A stretch of DNA of 64,000 bases. It comes from G963662905 sp963676415. GTDB lineage: Bacteria > Bacteroidota > Bacteroidia > Bacteroidales > WRLA01. Of this stretch, positions 52,462 to 61,351 are shown piece by piece; positions within the stretch are counted from its first letter, which is position 1, and every line of letters starts with the position of its first letter. Made by a program: the position numbers and the translations under genes. Below the pieces are notes generated by a model, which had not been told where the DNA came from, ran no database searches, and worked only from the letters and a program-made list of their open reading frames with translations. The stretch is taken from assembly GCA_963676415.1 (NCBI GenBank), contig OY781097.1:4154001-4218000 (forward strand), in the 5' to 3' direction.

Positions 52462-53433
52462 ATGAAAAACTATTGTCTCCCACTGCTTATTATCTTTTTA
52501 ATGGCTTTTGCTTCCTGTAAGAAATCTGAAAAATACCAGCACATTACTGATTATTCCAAGCCTCAAAGCTGGATAAACATCCCCGATAGCAATACCAAAG
52601 CTGTTGATGTATTTTATGTCTTTCCAACGATTTATACCAATCCGGATACCCTGCTAATGGATATCAACAATGAGAAAAACCGGGAAAAAGCCATTTCCGT
52701 AATGAACCAGCAGGCTAGTGTCTATAGTGAATACGCAAACCTTTATGCCCCCATCTACCAGCAAATGTCACTGAAAATACTGAGCCTGGACGCACAAACT
52801 TTTCAGGAGACATATAAAGTTACCCTAACCGATGTTGTTACTGCTTTCCGATATTATCTGGAGCACTACAATCAGGGACGGCCATTTATCATTGCGGGGC
52901 ACAGCCAGGGCTCTGAGATCCTGCTGGATTTAATGAAAGAAGAATTTAATAATGAAAACCTTCAAGATCAGCTTATTGCTGCCTATACAATCGGTTTTAC
53001 TTTTTCCAAAGATGATGCAGCCAAATACCCCTGGATGAAACTGGCTCAAAAAGCAGACGATCTGGGCGTAATCATTGTCTATAATACGCAATCGCCCGAA
53101 GCAACAGGCTCTCCGGTTTTGCGCGAAGGAGCACTTTGCATCAACCCTTTAAGCTGGACAACAGATACGACATTAGCTTCCGACAGCCTGAACCTCGGCG
53201 CCGCTTTTCTTGATGGCGAAGGAAACATCACCAAAGAAATTCCGAATTTTACCGATGCCCGGGTGCGCGAAGATGGCGCCCTGATTGTATATAAACCCAA
53301 TCCCGACGACTACTATACCGAAGGCGTTTCCGATTTCCCTTATGGCGTTTATCATGCGCACGATTACGAATTCTTTTATAACAACCTGAAAGAAAACGTT
53401 AAAACACGCATTGATGCTTATCTGAACAAGTAG
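52462..53433 (+). CDS. DUF3089 alpha/beta-hydrolase lipoprotein
   Basis: 323 residues with a lipoprotein signal ending MAFASCKKS. The DUF3089 fold is an alpha/beta hydrolase: VDVFYVFPTIYTNPDTLLMD at the start, nucleophile elbow FIIAGHSQGSEILLDLM (Ser about 155), and a C-terminal HAHDYEFFYNNLKENVK with the probable catalytic His. The substrate is unknown; esterase or lipase activity is likely. Its start is 10 bp after the preceding terminator. A 33-bp palindrome follows its stop. Confidence 0.88.
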   Translation: MKNYCLPLLIIFLMAFASCKKSEKYQHITDYSKPQSWINIPDSNTKAVDVFYVFPTIYTNPDTLLMDINNEKNREKAISVMNQQASVYSEYANLYAPIYQQMSLKILSLDAQTFQETYKVTLTDVVTAFRYYLEHYNQGRPFIIAGHSQGSEILLDLMKEEFNNENLQDQLIAAYTIGFTFSKDDAAKYPWMKLAQKADDLGVIIVYNTQSPEATGSPVLREGALCINPLSWTTDTTLASDSLNLGAAFLDGEGNITKEIPNFTDARVREDGALIVYKPNPDDYYTEGVSDFPYGVYHAHDYEFFYNNLKENVKTRIDAYLNK

Positions 53434-53444
53434 TTCCTGATTCT

Positions 53445-53477
53445 ACTCATCGGATGACTTTGAGTCATCCGATGAGT
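53445..53477. repeat. 33-bp palindromic element, copy 2 (possible terminator)
   Basis: ACTCATCGGATGACT-ttg-AGTCATCCGATGAGT. Arms identical to those at 37605-37637. It sits 11 bp beyond the DUF3089 stop codon. Confidence 0.85.
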
Positions 53478-53544
53478 GAGTTAAAGGTATCCCGAAAATT
53501 TATTCAAAAATTCAGAATAAATTTACAGCCTGTCGGATTTTAAT

Positions 53545-53552
53545 TATATTTG
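53545..53552 (+). promoter_or_regulatory. -7 box TATATTTG upstream of the PKD/Ig-like surface protein gene
   Basis: It fits TAnnTTTG, 23 bp upstream of the ATG at 53576. TTTA at 53522 is a weak -33 candidate with spacing near 19. Confidence 0.5.
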
Positions 53553-53575
53553 CTTTTTGCATCAAGGGTAATGAA

Positions 53576-55350
53576 ATGGATAAATTCAGGCTTTCGGCTA
53601 TTTTAGTGCTTTTCTTTTTTTTCAAAACAGCCAATGCGCAGTGTGTATTTGAAGTTGATTTTCACGACTGGGTTCAGGAAGGATATCCTTCCTATGGCAC
53701 TTGGAATGTTGCTGCAGATGGGTTATCTGTTGTTCAAACTATAAATAATAACCCTACTTTTTTTGTTAGCCAGGATACGTTTATGAATGTGCGCCTTTAC
53801 GGTCAGATTGAAGTAGGCTGGAATGGGGATAATGATTTTGTGGGCTTTGTATTTGGATATCACAGTCCCAACACCAACACAAGCAACAATCAATATGAGT
53901 TTTATTTATTTGATTGGAAGAAAGACACTATCAGGCACTGGGCTGGACTTACTGTAATTCAGTCGGTGATGAAGGATTCACCTTAGCAAAATACAATACC
54001 AGTATTCCTGACGACCCCTGCAATGTCTATTTGAATTTCTGGCAGCATGACCCCGATCCTCCAAAAGTGGAAATATTAGGAAAGGATTATGGAAACACTT
54101 TGGGCTGGAACTATGATCAGGTGTATAATTTTGAACTCACCTATACTTCTACTAAAATTATTGTTTCCGTTAATTCGGATACTATTTTCAACGTAGATGG
54201 CTGCTATGAGCCCGGGCGTTTTGGTTTTTATAATTTCTCGCAGGAGGCTGTAACTTATAGCAACTTCAATTATGCACTCGCAACGGAATTCACCGTAGAA
54301 GGCGCACCGGATTATTGGCTTTGCGACGGCGATGTTGCCAATTATGAATCTGTTGACCTCAGTTGTGCCGGTTTTCCTGCGAATATAGTCTCCTGGGATT
54401 GGGATCTTGGGGATGGCAATACAAGTACAGAAGTAAATCCTTCGCATACTTATGCTGATGTGGGTGTGTATGAAGTCAAACTGGTAATGACCGATTACCT
54501 GACCTGTCAGGACAGTATGACGCATATGGTATATGTAAAGCCATTACCGGTAGTTATGGACAGCCTAACGACTGATACTAATTATTTCTGTGATAATTAT
54601 CCACAGCCGTTAGAACTTATTGCTCATGGAGGAAATGGCGATTCGGTAGTATGGTACACCGGCAGTTGCGGAAATGGAAAAATTGGCGCAGGCGATACCA
54701 TTTACCCGCCAGCCCCAACCGATACCTTGACCTATTATGCACGCTATGAAGGATTTTGCGGAACATCGGATTGCGATACGCTCATTGCTTTTGTGCACCT
54801 TTCTGCTGTGGAACCTGACAGCGTAACTGTAAATTATAATAGTTATTGCAAAGGCACATATGACAGCCTTTTGCTTTGTGTTTACGGAGGCTGGGGAGAT
54901 ACCATCAGTTGGTTTTCAGAATCATGCGGAGGAACATTTTTAGGCTATGGCGATTCCCTTACTGTAGCTTCTCCCGAAGATACCACATATTATTACGCCC
55001 GTTGGCAAAACTCGTGCAGCAACAGCAATTGCGCCGATCTGGAACTCATCATTTATCCCTTACCCGAGCCCGTAATCAGAGGCATCTCGCCTGTTTGCGG
55101 TTTTACCAGCGGCGAAACCTATGCTACAACAAACAATCTGGGCTGGGCGCATACCTATAGCTGGGAGTTTTATAATGCTACGCCCATCTCTGCTACCAAC
55201 CTTCCCTCAGTTACAGTTGATTTCCCGGATGGCCCCAACACCGCTCACCTAATCGTTTTGGAAGTAAACCACCTTTCCTGTGAGCAACGGGACACTATGG
55301 AAGTCATCATCCACCCAAAACCCGCACCCATAGGAATTTACCACGATTGA
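53576..55350 (+). pseudogene. Secreted TSP-like/PKD surface protein, frameshifted, tail IYHD
   Basis: Two overlapping frames encode one protein. Frame 1 (53576-53986) has a signal peptide (MDKFRLSAILVLFFFFKTANAQ) and a jelly-roll start (GQIEVGWNGDNDFVGFVFGY). Frame 2 (about 53914-55350) continues with TLAKYNTSIPDDPCNVYLNF and a TFDV-type strand (IIVSVNSDTIFNVDG), together resembling a thrombospondin/COMP C-terminal lectin fold. A PKD domain (IVSWDWDLGDGNTSTEVNPS) and repeated Ig-like modules (YYARYEGFCGTSDCD, YYYARWQNSCSNSNCA) follow. A single-base indel at about 53925-53975 joins the two frames. The end is HPKPAPIGIYHD, the same tail as in the next three genes. It may be a true frameshift mutation, slippage or a sequencing error. 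Confidence 0.75.
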
Positions 55351-55373
55351 CAACCTTTTTTTTACTAACTTTG
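55347..55373 (+). promoter_or_regulatory. Promoter of IgGFc-binding gene 1, overlapping the upstream stop codon
   Basis: TTG at 55347-55349 includes two bases of the stop codon TGA (55348-55350), then 16 nt, then TAACTTTG (55366-55373) as the -7 box. The start codon follows at 55426. Confidence 0.6.
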
Positions 55374-55425
55374 TCTATTCTGCAACAAGTAATAAACGAC
55401 AGCTTATTCCTCTAACACAAAAGGC

Positions 55426-57243
55426 ATGAAACGGCTTTATGCTTTTTTCATTTTTCTGCTTATGTTTGGATACTACAACAGTGTCCATGCCCAACGCGAT
55501 ACCGAATTCTGGTTTGCCGCACCGGATAATTCAGACTATATTTCCATTTGGGCACCTGAAAACTTTCGTGATCATCCTTTAGTACTCAGGCTTTCGGCTT
55601 TCACAGAAGACGCCACGGTAACATTGAGCCAACCAGCCAACCCCTCCTTTGACCCGATTATTGTCGATGTATCCGCCGGAACAACCAAGCCTATAGATCT
55701 CGCCAATACGCAGGCAGACCTAGATGGTATCGAATGCCGCCCTGCCGGTGAAATTGTTCCTTTCGGTTTTCACATAACATCCACGGCAGTAATCACAGCT
55801 ATTTTCGAAAACAACAGCGCCTATAATCCTGATATATACACATTAAAAGGCAGGAATGCAATGGGATTCAACTTTGTAATTCCAGCCCAAAATGAATACA
55901 ACCAATCCAACACGTATGACGCCGTACCCAACACCTTTTTGGTTGTAGCTTCAGCCAATGACACAGAAGTAGAAATAGTCCCTGCACAAAACCTGACCGG
56001 TGGGTTTAGTGCCGGTGATACTATATGGCTCACTTTACAGAAAGGCGAAGTGTTTGTTGCACAGGCTACCGGACGAAGTGCAGGCGATCATCTCGGAGGC
56101 AGTATTGTGATGGCCACCAAAGAAGTTGTGGTAATGGTTTGCGACGATACAATGCAACCTTCTTTTAGCAGCGGACCGGATCTGGCCGCAGATCAAAGTA
56201 TTCCAAATGAGATGCTCGGCCAAAATTATATTATTGCCAAAGGATATATTCCTGTTGCTGATGATGGCGATGAAATTTATATTTATGCAGTAGAAGACAA
56301 CACAAATATATACCGCGACGGGCTTGCTGCTCCCATTGCCAATATCGATCAGGGCGAGGCACATAATGTCAACCTGACTGCAAACAGCACATATATTGAG
56401 TCGGATAAGCCCGTTTTAGTTTACCATATTTCAGGATTCAGCCAACCCGGTGCTGCTGTGATCCCCCCTATTGAATGCACAGGCTCCAGTATTATAGCAT
56501 TTACGCGGCCATCTCCGGATGATTTCCACCTGATGACTTTTACTCAATCCGGAAACGAAGGGAATTTCATTATTGATGGCAGCACTGACCTTCTTAAAGC
56601 TTCTGATTTTGAAGATGTTCCCGGAACTTCAGGAGGATGGAAAGTGGCCCGAAAAGACTTATCTGATAAAATCCCTGCTCATACCGGGGTAATTATGGAA
56701 AATACCAGCGGCCTATTCCATTTGGGAATCATCAACGGTAATAGTAATTCATATCGATATGGCTTTTTCTCCAATTTCGCCAGCCTTAATCTGGGGCCTG
56801 ATATGTCCTTTTGCAAGGGAGATACTCTTGTGCTTGATGCCGGCCCGGGACAGGATTCCTATGCATGGTTTGATTATGATTTCCCTCTGGATACCATCAG
56901 TACCGAACAAACGCTTGAATTAACAGATTCAGGCAAGTACTTTTGCTGCGTAACTTACGAAATGTGTACACCCTCTGATACTATTCATCTTTCCTGGTAT
57001 GAATTGCCTACACCTGACCTGGGAATGGATACCAGTGTCTGCCCCAATACTCCGGTCCTGTTCTATCCCGGAGATTTTGTAGCCTATAACTGGTTCGACG
57101 GCAGCACAGATACAGCCTATGAAAGCTTTCTGCCGCAAACCATATGGGTTGAGGTATTTGATGCAAACGGCTGCCATAAAAGTGATTCCGTGGAAATGTT
57201 TAATTTTCCGAAACCGCCGCCTATTCCTATCTATCACGATTGA
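55426..57243 (+). CDS. IgGFc-binding-domain surface protein 1, tail IYHD
   Basis: 605 residues. A signal peptide (MKRLYAFFIFLLMFGYYNSVHA) is followed by QRDTEFWFAAPDN, the start of an IgGFc_binding domain (about 24-430: YTLKGRNAMGFNFVIPAQNE, SIPNEMLGQNYIIAKGY, AAVIPPIECTGSSIIAFTR, LFHLGIINGNSNSYRYGFFS). Two Ig-like modules follow (FCKGDTLVLDAGPGQDSYAW; FYPGDFVAYNWFDGSTDTAY). The name comes from mucus Fc-gamma-binding proteins; in this phylum the ligand is unknown. Neither a Por sorting domain nor a gliding-motility C-terminal domain is present. The protein ends FPKPPPIPIYHD. Three paralogues stand in a row with separate promoters. The 190 bp before the tail are nearly identical to gene 2. Confidence 0.85.
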   Translation: MKRLYAFFIFLLMFGYYNSVHAQRDTEFWFAAPDNSDYISIWAPENFRDHPLVLRLSAFTEDATVTLSQPANPSFDPIIVDVSAGTTKPIDLANTQADLDGIECRPAGEIVPFGFHITSTAVITAIFENNSAYNPDIYTLKGRNAMGFNFVIPAQNEYNQSNTYDAVPNTFLVVASANDTEVEIVPAQNLTGGFSAGDTIWLTLQKGEVFVAQATGRSAGDHLGGSIVMATKEVVVMVCDDTMQPSFSSGPDLAADQSIPNEMLGQNYIIAKGYIPVADDGDEIYIYAVEDNTNIYRDGLAAPIANIDQGEAHNVNLTANSTYIESDKPVLVYHISGFSQPGAAVIPPIECTGSSIIAFTRPSPDDFHLMTFTQSGNEGNFIIDGSTDLLKASDFEDVPGTSGGWKVARKDLSDKIPAHTGVIMENTSGLFHLGIINGNSNSYRYGFFSNFASLNLGPDMSFCKGDTLVLDAGPGQDSYAWFDYDFPLDTISTEQTLELTDSGKYFCCVTYEMCTPSDTIHLSWYELPTPDLGMDTSVCPNTPVLFYPGDFVAYNWFDGSTDTAYESFLPQTIWVEVFDANGCHKSDSVEMFNFPKPPPIPIYHD

Positions 57244-57266
57244 CAACCAATTTATTCCTATATTTG
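57240..57266 (+). promoter_or_regulatory. Promoter of IgGFc-binding gene 2, overlapping the upstream stop codon
   Basis: TTG (57240-57242) overlaps the stop TGA (57241-57243). 16 nt further is TATATTTG (57259-57266). The spacing equals that of the promoter at 55347. Confidence 0.6.
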
Positions 57267-57321
57267 TCAGATTACAGGCAAAAAGAGGAAAACAGCTTTG
57301 TTGTGGGCTAAATGGAATGGC

Positions 57322-59127
57322 ATGAAAGGCTTTTTATATTTCTTACTTATTTTTATAATTACCGGCTTCTGCTTAGATGCACATGCACAACGTGATACCG
57401 AATTCTGGTTTGCTGCACCGGATAATTCTCCAATGAACCATGGTTCCGATGGTTTTAGGGATCACCCACTTTTGGTGCGTATCACCTCTTTTGATGCCAA
57501 TGCCAAAGTTACCCTTAGCCAGCCGGCCAATTCAAATTTTGAACCCATTATTGTAGACATTCCGCCCAATGGCACTGAAACTTTAACACTGGCCAATTCT
57601 CAGCCAGAACTTGAGGGCATTGAATGCAAATTTGTAGGAGGGGGAATCTCGCCTTATGGCTTTCGTTTGTCATCTACTGCCCCGGTTACCGCATATTTTG
57701 AAAACAGCAGCGGAGCCAATCCGGATATTTACTCTCTAAAGGGCAGAAATGCATTGGGTATGGAATTTGTTATCCCTGCACAAAACACTTTTGATCAAAT
57801 GACAACCTGGAATTGGAATGTTGTGCCCAATACCTTTCTCATTGTTGCCACCAAAGATGATACAGAAGTATTGATTACCCCTTCCAACGATTTAAAAGGT
57901 GAACATCCGGCAGGAGTTGAGTTTTCTGTTATTCTACAGAAAGGCGAAGTATTTGTAGCAGAAGCTACAGGGCTTTTGGCTTCAAACCACCTTTATGGAA
58001 GTTTTGTTAGTTCCAACAAAGATATTGTCATCATGGTTAATGATGATTCTGTTAACCCACCTGCTGGTCCCGATTTAATGGGCGATCAAACTATTCCTAA
58101 TGAAATGTTAGGTCAACTTTATATTGTCACCAAAGGATTTCTTAGCACAGATTATGTTTATGTTTTTGGTACGGTTGATGGCACCAAACTATACCGAAAC
58201 GGTGATCCTACGCCTATTGCAGGATTGGATAAAGGCGGCCTCCACAGGATCAGCCTGACGGATTACAGCACTTATCTTGAAAGCGACTACCCGGTACTGG
58301 TTTATCATATGACAGGTTGGGGTCAGTTGGGAGGTGCCGTTATACCTCCAATCGAATGTACAGGTTCAAATATCATTGCATTTACCCGCTCTGAAGATTC
58401 AGGTGCTGATTTTGGGATAATCGTATTTACACAAGAAGGCAATGAAGGAAATTTCACCATAGACGGTAATGCCGATTTATTAAAGGCCAGTGATTTTCAG
58501 AATGTACCGGGTACAGGAGGTGGATGGAAAGCAGCAAATAAAATGCTGAACAGTATTACCTCCAATGCTCCCCACATTATTGAAAACTCCACGGGGTTAT
58601 TTCACCTGGGAACCATCACCGGAGCTGGAAATTCATGCCGTTATGGTTTTTTCTCCAATTTTGCAACACTCAATATTGGTCCCGACCAAACCTACTGCAA
58701 AGGCGATTCTGTTGTTTTGGATGCCGGTCCGGGTCAGGATTCCTACGCCTGGTTCGATTATGATTTCCCTCTGGATACCATAAGTACCGAACAAGACATA
58801 AAAGTGGGTGATACCGGCAAATATTTCTGCTGTGCCACCTATGAAATGTGCACGCCATCCGACACCATACATCTGGCATGGTATCCTTTGCCCCAACCTG
58901 ATTTGGGCAATGATACCACCGTTTGCCCCAATACTCCGGTCCTGTTCTATCCCGGCGATTTTGCAGCCTATAACTGGTTCGACGGCAGCACAGATACAGC
59001 CTATGAAAGCTTTCTGCCGCAAACCATATGGGTTGAGGTATTTGATGCAAACGGCTGCCATAAAAGTGATTCCGTGGAAATGTTTAATTTTCCGAAACCG
59101 CCGCCTATTCCTGTTTATCATGATTAA
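57322..59127 (+). CDS. IgGFc-binding-domain surface protein 2, tail VYHD
   Basis: 601 residues from MKGFLYFLLIFIITGFCLDAHA (ATG 57322); an upstream TTG at 57298 is less likely. The mature N-terminus is again QRDTEFWFAAPDN, then the IgGFc_binding domain (YSLKGRNALGMEFVIPAQNT, QTIPNEMLGQLYIVTKGFL, GAVIPPIECTGSNIIAFTR) and two Ig-like modules. The final part, FYPGDFAAYNWFDGSTDTAY through FNFPKPPPIP, is nearly identical to gene 1, then VYHD. No known sorting domain. Same order of parts as gene 1 and gene 3. Confidence 0.85.
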   Translation: MKGFLYFLLIFIITGFCLDAHAQRDTEFWFAAPDNSPMNHGSDGFRDHPLLVRITSFDANAKVTLSQPANSNFEPIIVDIPPNGTETLTLANSQPELEGIECKFVGGGISPYGFRLSSTAPVTAYFENSSGANPDIYSLKGRNALGMEFVIPAQNTFDQMTTWNWNVVPNTFLIVATKDDTEVLITPSNDLKGEHPAGVEFSVILQKGEVFVAEATGLLASNHLYGSFVSSNKDIVIMVNDDSVNPPAGPDLMGDQTIPNEMLGQLYIVTKGFLSTDYVYVFGTVDGTKLYRNGDPTPIAGLDKGGLHRISLTDYSTYLESDYPVLVYHMTGWGQLGGAVIPPIECTGSNIIAFTRSEDSGADFGIIVFTQEGNEGNFTIDGNADLLKASDFQNVPGTGGGWKAANKMLNSITSNAPHIIENSTGLFHLGTITGAGNSCRYGFFSNFATLNIGPDQTYCKGDSVVLDAGPGQDSYAWFDYDFPLDTISTEQDIKVGDTGKYFCCATYEMCTPSDTIHLAWYPLPQPDLGNDTTVCPNTPVLFYPGDFAAYNWFDGSTDTAYESFLPQTIWVEVFDANGCHKSDSVEMFNFPKPPPIPVYHD

Positions 59128-59140
59128 ACCATTTTTATCG

Positions 59141-59148
59141 TATTTTTG
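59141..59148 (+). promoter_or_regulatory. -7 box TATTTTTG of IgGFc-binding gene 3
   Basis: It fits TAnnTTTG, at a distance from the upstream stop similar to that in the two preceding promoters. The stop here is TAA and the -33 element is weaker. Confidence 0.5.
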
Positions 59149-59193
59149 TCTGTTGTCATGAATGGGTACTGAAACGAATTAATTCTCACTAAA

Positions 59194-61002
59194 ATGCTTC
59201 AAATGCCACCTTATCGTCTTACCATTATAATTACTGCACTCGTATTTATTGTTTTTTCTAAAAGCCATGCACAAAACGATACCGAATTTTGGTTTGCCGC
59301 ACCAGATAATGTGCATATGCCTCCCAACAGTCAAGAAAGAGATGAACCCTTAAAATTCCGCTTCACCTCTTTTAATCAGGATGCCAATATCACCATCAGC
59401 CAACCGGCCAACCCCTCTTTTACGCCCATAAACTTAACCGTAACAGCAAATAATACGATTACCCAAGACATGACATCTTTAAAGAATGTCTTGGAATGTC
59501 AACCGGCAAATACCATTGTCAATTACGGCCTCTTAGTGCAGTCCTCCAGTCCGATAACGGCTTATTTTGAAAATACAAGCCCTTCTAATCCGGATATTTA
59601 CACCATGAAAGGAAGAAATGCTATTGGACGGAATTTTATTATCCCAAGCCAACTTCATGTTGAGCAAAAATACTTAAATAGTGTTCCTAATTCTTTTTAT
59701 ATCATCGGCACTAAAGACAATACTCAGGTCCAAATTATTCCTAAAAAAGCCATTGTAGGCCATAATGCAGGGCAAATGTTTACTGTGACCTTAAATGCCG
59801 GACAAGTTTATGTCGCTACCGCCATTGGCCGCACAGCCGCCAATCACCTGGGTGGCAGTCAGGTTTCGGCAAATAAAGATGTTGCGGTCGTTGTTAATGA
59901 CGACTCCGTCAATCCCTTTGCTCCTGACCTTTTGGGAGATCAAAGCATCCCAAACAACCGCTTGGGAGAAAATTATATAGTTGTTCAAGGCAATCTGGGT
60001 GACGCCGGTGCAATTCGCGACAGGGTTTATATATTTGGTTCAGAAAACAACACTTTGGTTTATAGGGACGGAACTATGATTGGCAATATTCATAAAGGCA
60101 CTTCTACTTCTTTTGAAATGGCCGCAGGCGAAAAAAGCACCTATATTGAAAGCAATAAACCCGTATTGGTATATCACATGTCTGGTTTCGAGGGTCAGCC
60201 CGGAGCAGCTGTTTTACCTCCTATTGAATGTACGGGCTCAGAAATTATTGCTTTCACCCGTTCCGAAGCAGATGATTTCTATCTCATGGTCATTACCGAG
60301 GCAGGCAATGAAGATGATTTTATCCTCAGGGGTTCTACCAATTTACTCAAAGCTTCTGATTTTCATAATGTACCCGGAACAGGCGGCGACTGGAAGGCTG
60401 CAAAAAAGGAATACACGACAGGACAAATCCCTGTAGGAGTGGCATCCGTAATTGAGAACACTTCCGGGCTTTTCCACTTGGGCATTGTCAATGGAAATAA
60501 TCAAAAATACTGCCGTTATGGCTTTTTCTCCAATTTTGCCAGCCTGAACCTGGGCCCGGATATTGATTATTGCAAAGGCGATACGGTCACCCTGGATGCC
60601 GGCCCGGACATGGACACCTACCGTTGGTATGATAATGATGCACCATATACAGTGATAAGTACAGACCAAGCCATAGATGTGTGGGATACAGGAACATATT
60701 TTTGCGTAGTAACCTACGAAATGTGTATGCCTTCTGATACGATCCACTTGGGCTGGCGCGCCGATCCTACCCCCAATTTGGGCCCGGATACAGCAGCCTG
60801 CCGCGAAGATGTGGTTACCTTTAGCCCGGGCACGTACAATTCATATTTATGGTTCAACGGAAGCACCAATGCCACCTACGACAGTCCAACTTCAGAAACA
60901 ATCTGGGTAAAAGTATGGGATGATTATGGCTGCAGAAATTCAGATACCGTGGTACGCACTACGCTTGCTTATCCCCCTCCTACTACGATTTATCATGATT
61001 AA
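59194..61002 (+). CDS. IgGFc-binding-domain surface protein 3, tail IYHD
   Basis: 602 residues. Signal peptide MLQMPPYRLTIIITALVFIVFSKSHA, mature start QNDTEFWFAAPDN. The IgGFc_binding domain shows YTMKGRNAIGRNFIIPSQLH, QSIPNNRLGENYIVVQGNL and AAVLPPIECTGSEIIAFTR. Two Ig-like modules follow (YCKGDTVTLDAGPDMDTYRW; FSPGTYNSYLWFNGSTNATY). It is the most divergent of the three paralogues at the C-terminal module, yet it ends LAYPPPTTIYHD. It is not followed by a promoter or another gene, so the tail is not an accident of an overlapping promoter. Surface ligand unknown. Confidence 0.85.
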   Translation: MLQMPPYRLTIIITALVFIVFSKSHAQNDTEFWFAAPDNVHMPPNSQERDEPLKFRFTSFNQDANITISQPANPSFTPINLTVTANNTITQDMTSLKNVLECQPANTIVNYGLLVQSSSPITAYFENTSPSNPDIYTMKGRNAIGRNFIIPSQLHVEQKYLNSVPNSFYIIGTKDNTQVQIIPKKAIVGHNAGQMFTVTLNAGQVYVATAIGRTAANHLGGSQVSANKDVAVVVNDDSVNPFAPDLLGDQSIPNNRLGENYIVVQGNLGDAGAIRDRVYIFGSENNTLVYRDGTMIGNIHKGTSTSFEMAAGEKSTYIESNKPVLVYHMSGFEGQPGAAVLPPIECTGSEIIAFTRSEADDFYLMVITEAGNEDDFILRGSTNLLKASDFHNVPGTGGDWKAAKKEYTTGQIPVGVASVIENTSGLFHLGIVNGNNQKYCRYGFFSNFASLNLGPDIDYCKGDTVTLDAGPDMDTYRWYDNDAPYTVISTDQAIDVWDTGTYFCVVTYEMCMPSDTIHLGWRADPTPNLGPDTAACREDVVTFSPGTYNSYLWFNGSTNATYDSPTSETIWVKVWDDYGCRNSDTVVRTTLAYPPPTTIYHD

Positions 61003-61063
61003 TGGTTAATAATGGTTAATGGTTAATGATTAATGATTAATGGTTAATGGTTAATGGTTAATG
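61003..61063. repeat. Heptamer microsatellite GGTTAAT
   Basis: About eight units of GGTTAAT with slight variation (GATTAAT, ATAATGG) directly after the stop codon of IgGFc-binding gene 3. Slippage could vary its length. Confidence 0.85.
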
Positions 61064-61338
61064 GGGAGTTGGCTCTATTACTTTTTCGGTTCTACACAGA
61101 ATTTCGTGGAAAGACAAAAGTTAAATCTCCTAAAGATTCCTCCAAAGCTTTCCTCATGCTTGGTCTCGACTCCGCTCGACCACCGCATTATAAGGTCTTC
61201 GAGCGGAGTCGAGAAGCCGCATTTGCCTTAAACACCTAATGAACAGCGTCATTCCGACCGAAACAAAGCCAAACGAAGTGATTAAGGCTTTGCGTAGGGA
61301 GGAATCTGCTGGAACTCAGAATTTTTTTATAAATAACT
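61064..61338. other. Intergenic region with 16-bp-arm hairpin and 'cattccgaccgaa...ggaggaatct' motif
   Basis: No gene. TCTCGACTCCGCTCGA (61164-61179) and TCGAGCGGAGTCGAGA (61199-61214) are perfect inverted repeats. GTCATTCCGACCGAAAC through GTAGGGAGGAATCTGC (about 61249-61310) looks like a common dispersed intergenic repeat of Bacteroidota. Confidence 0.6.
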
Positions 61339-61351
61339 TATTAATATCTCT
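61339..61351. repeat. 13-bp target duplication of IS copy 2, left
   Basis: TATTAATATCTCT, repeated exactly at 63223-63235 on the other side of the IS. Confidence 0.9.
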
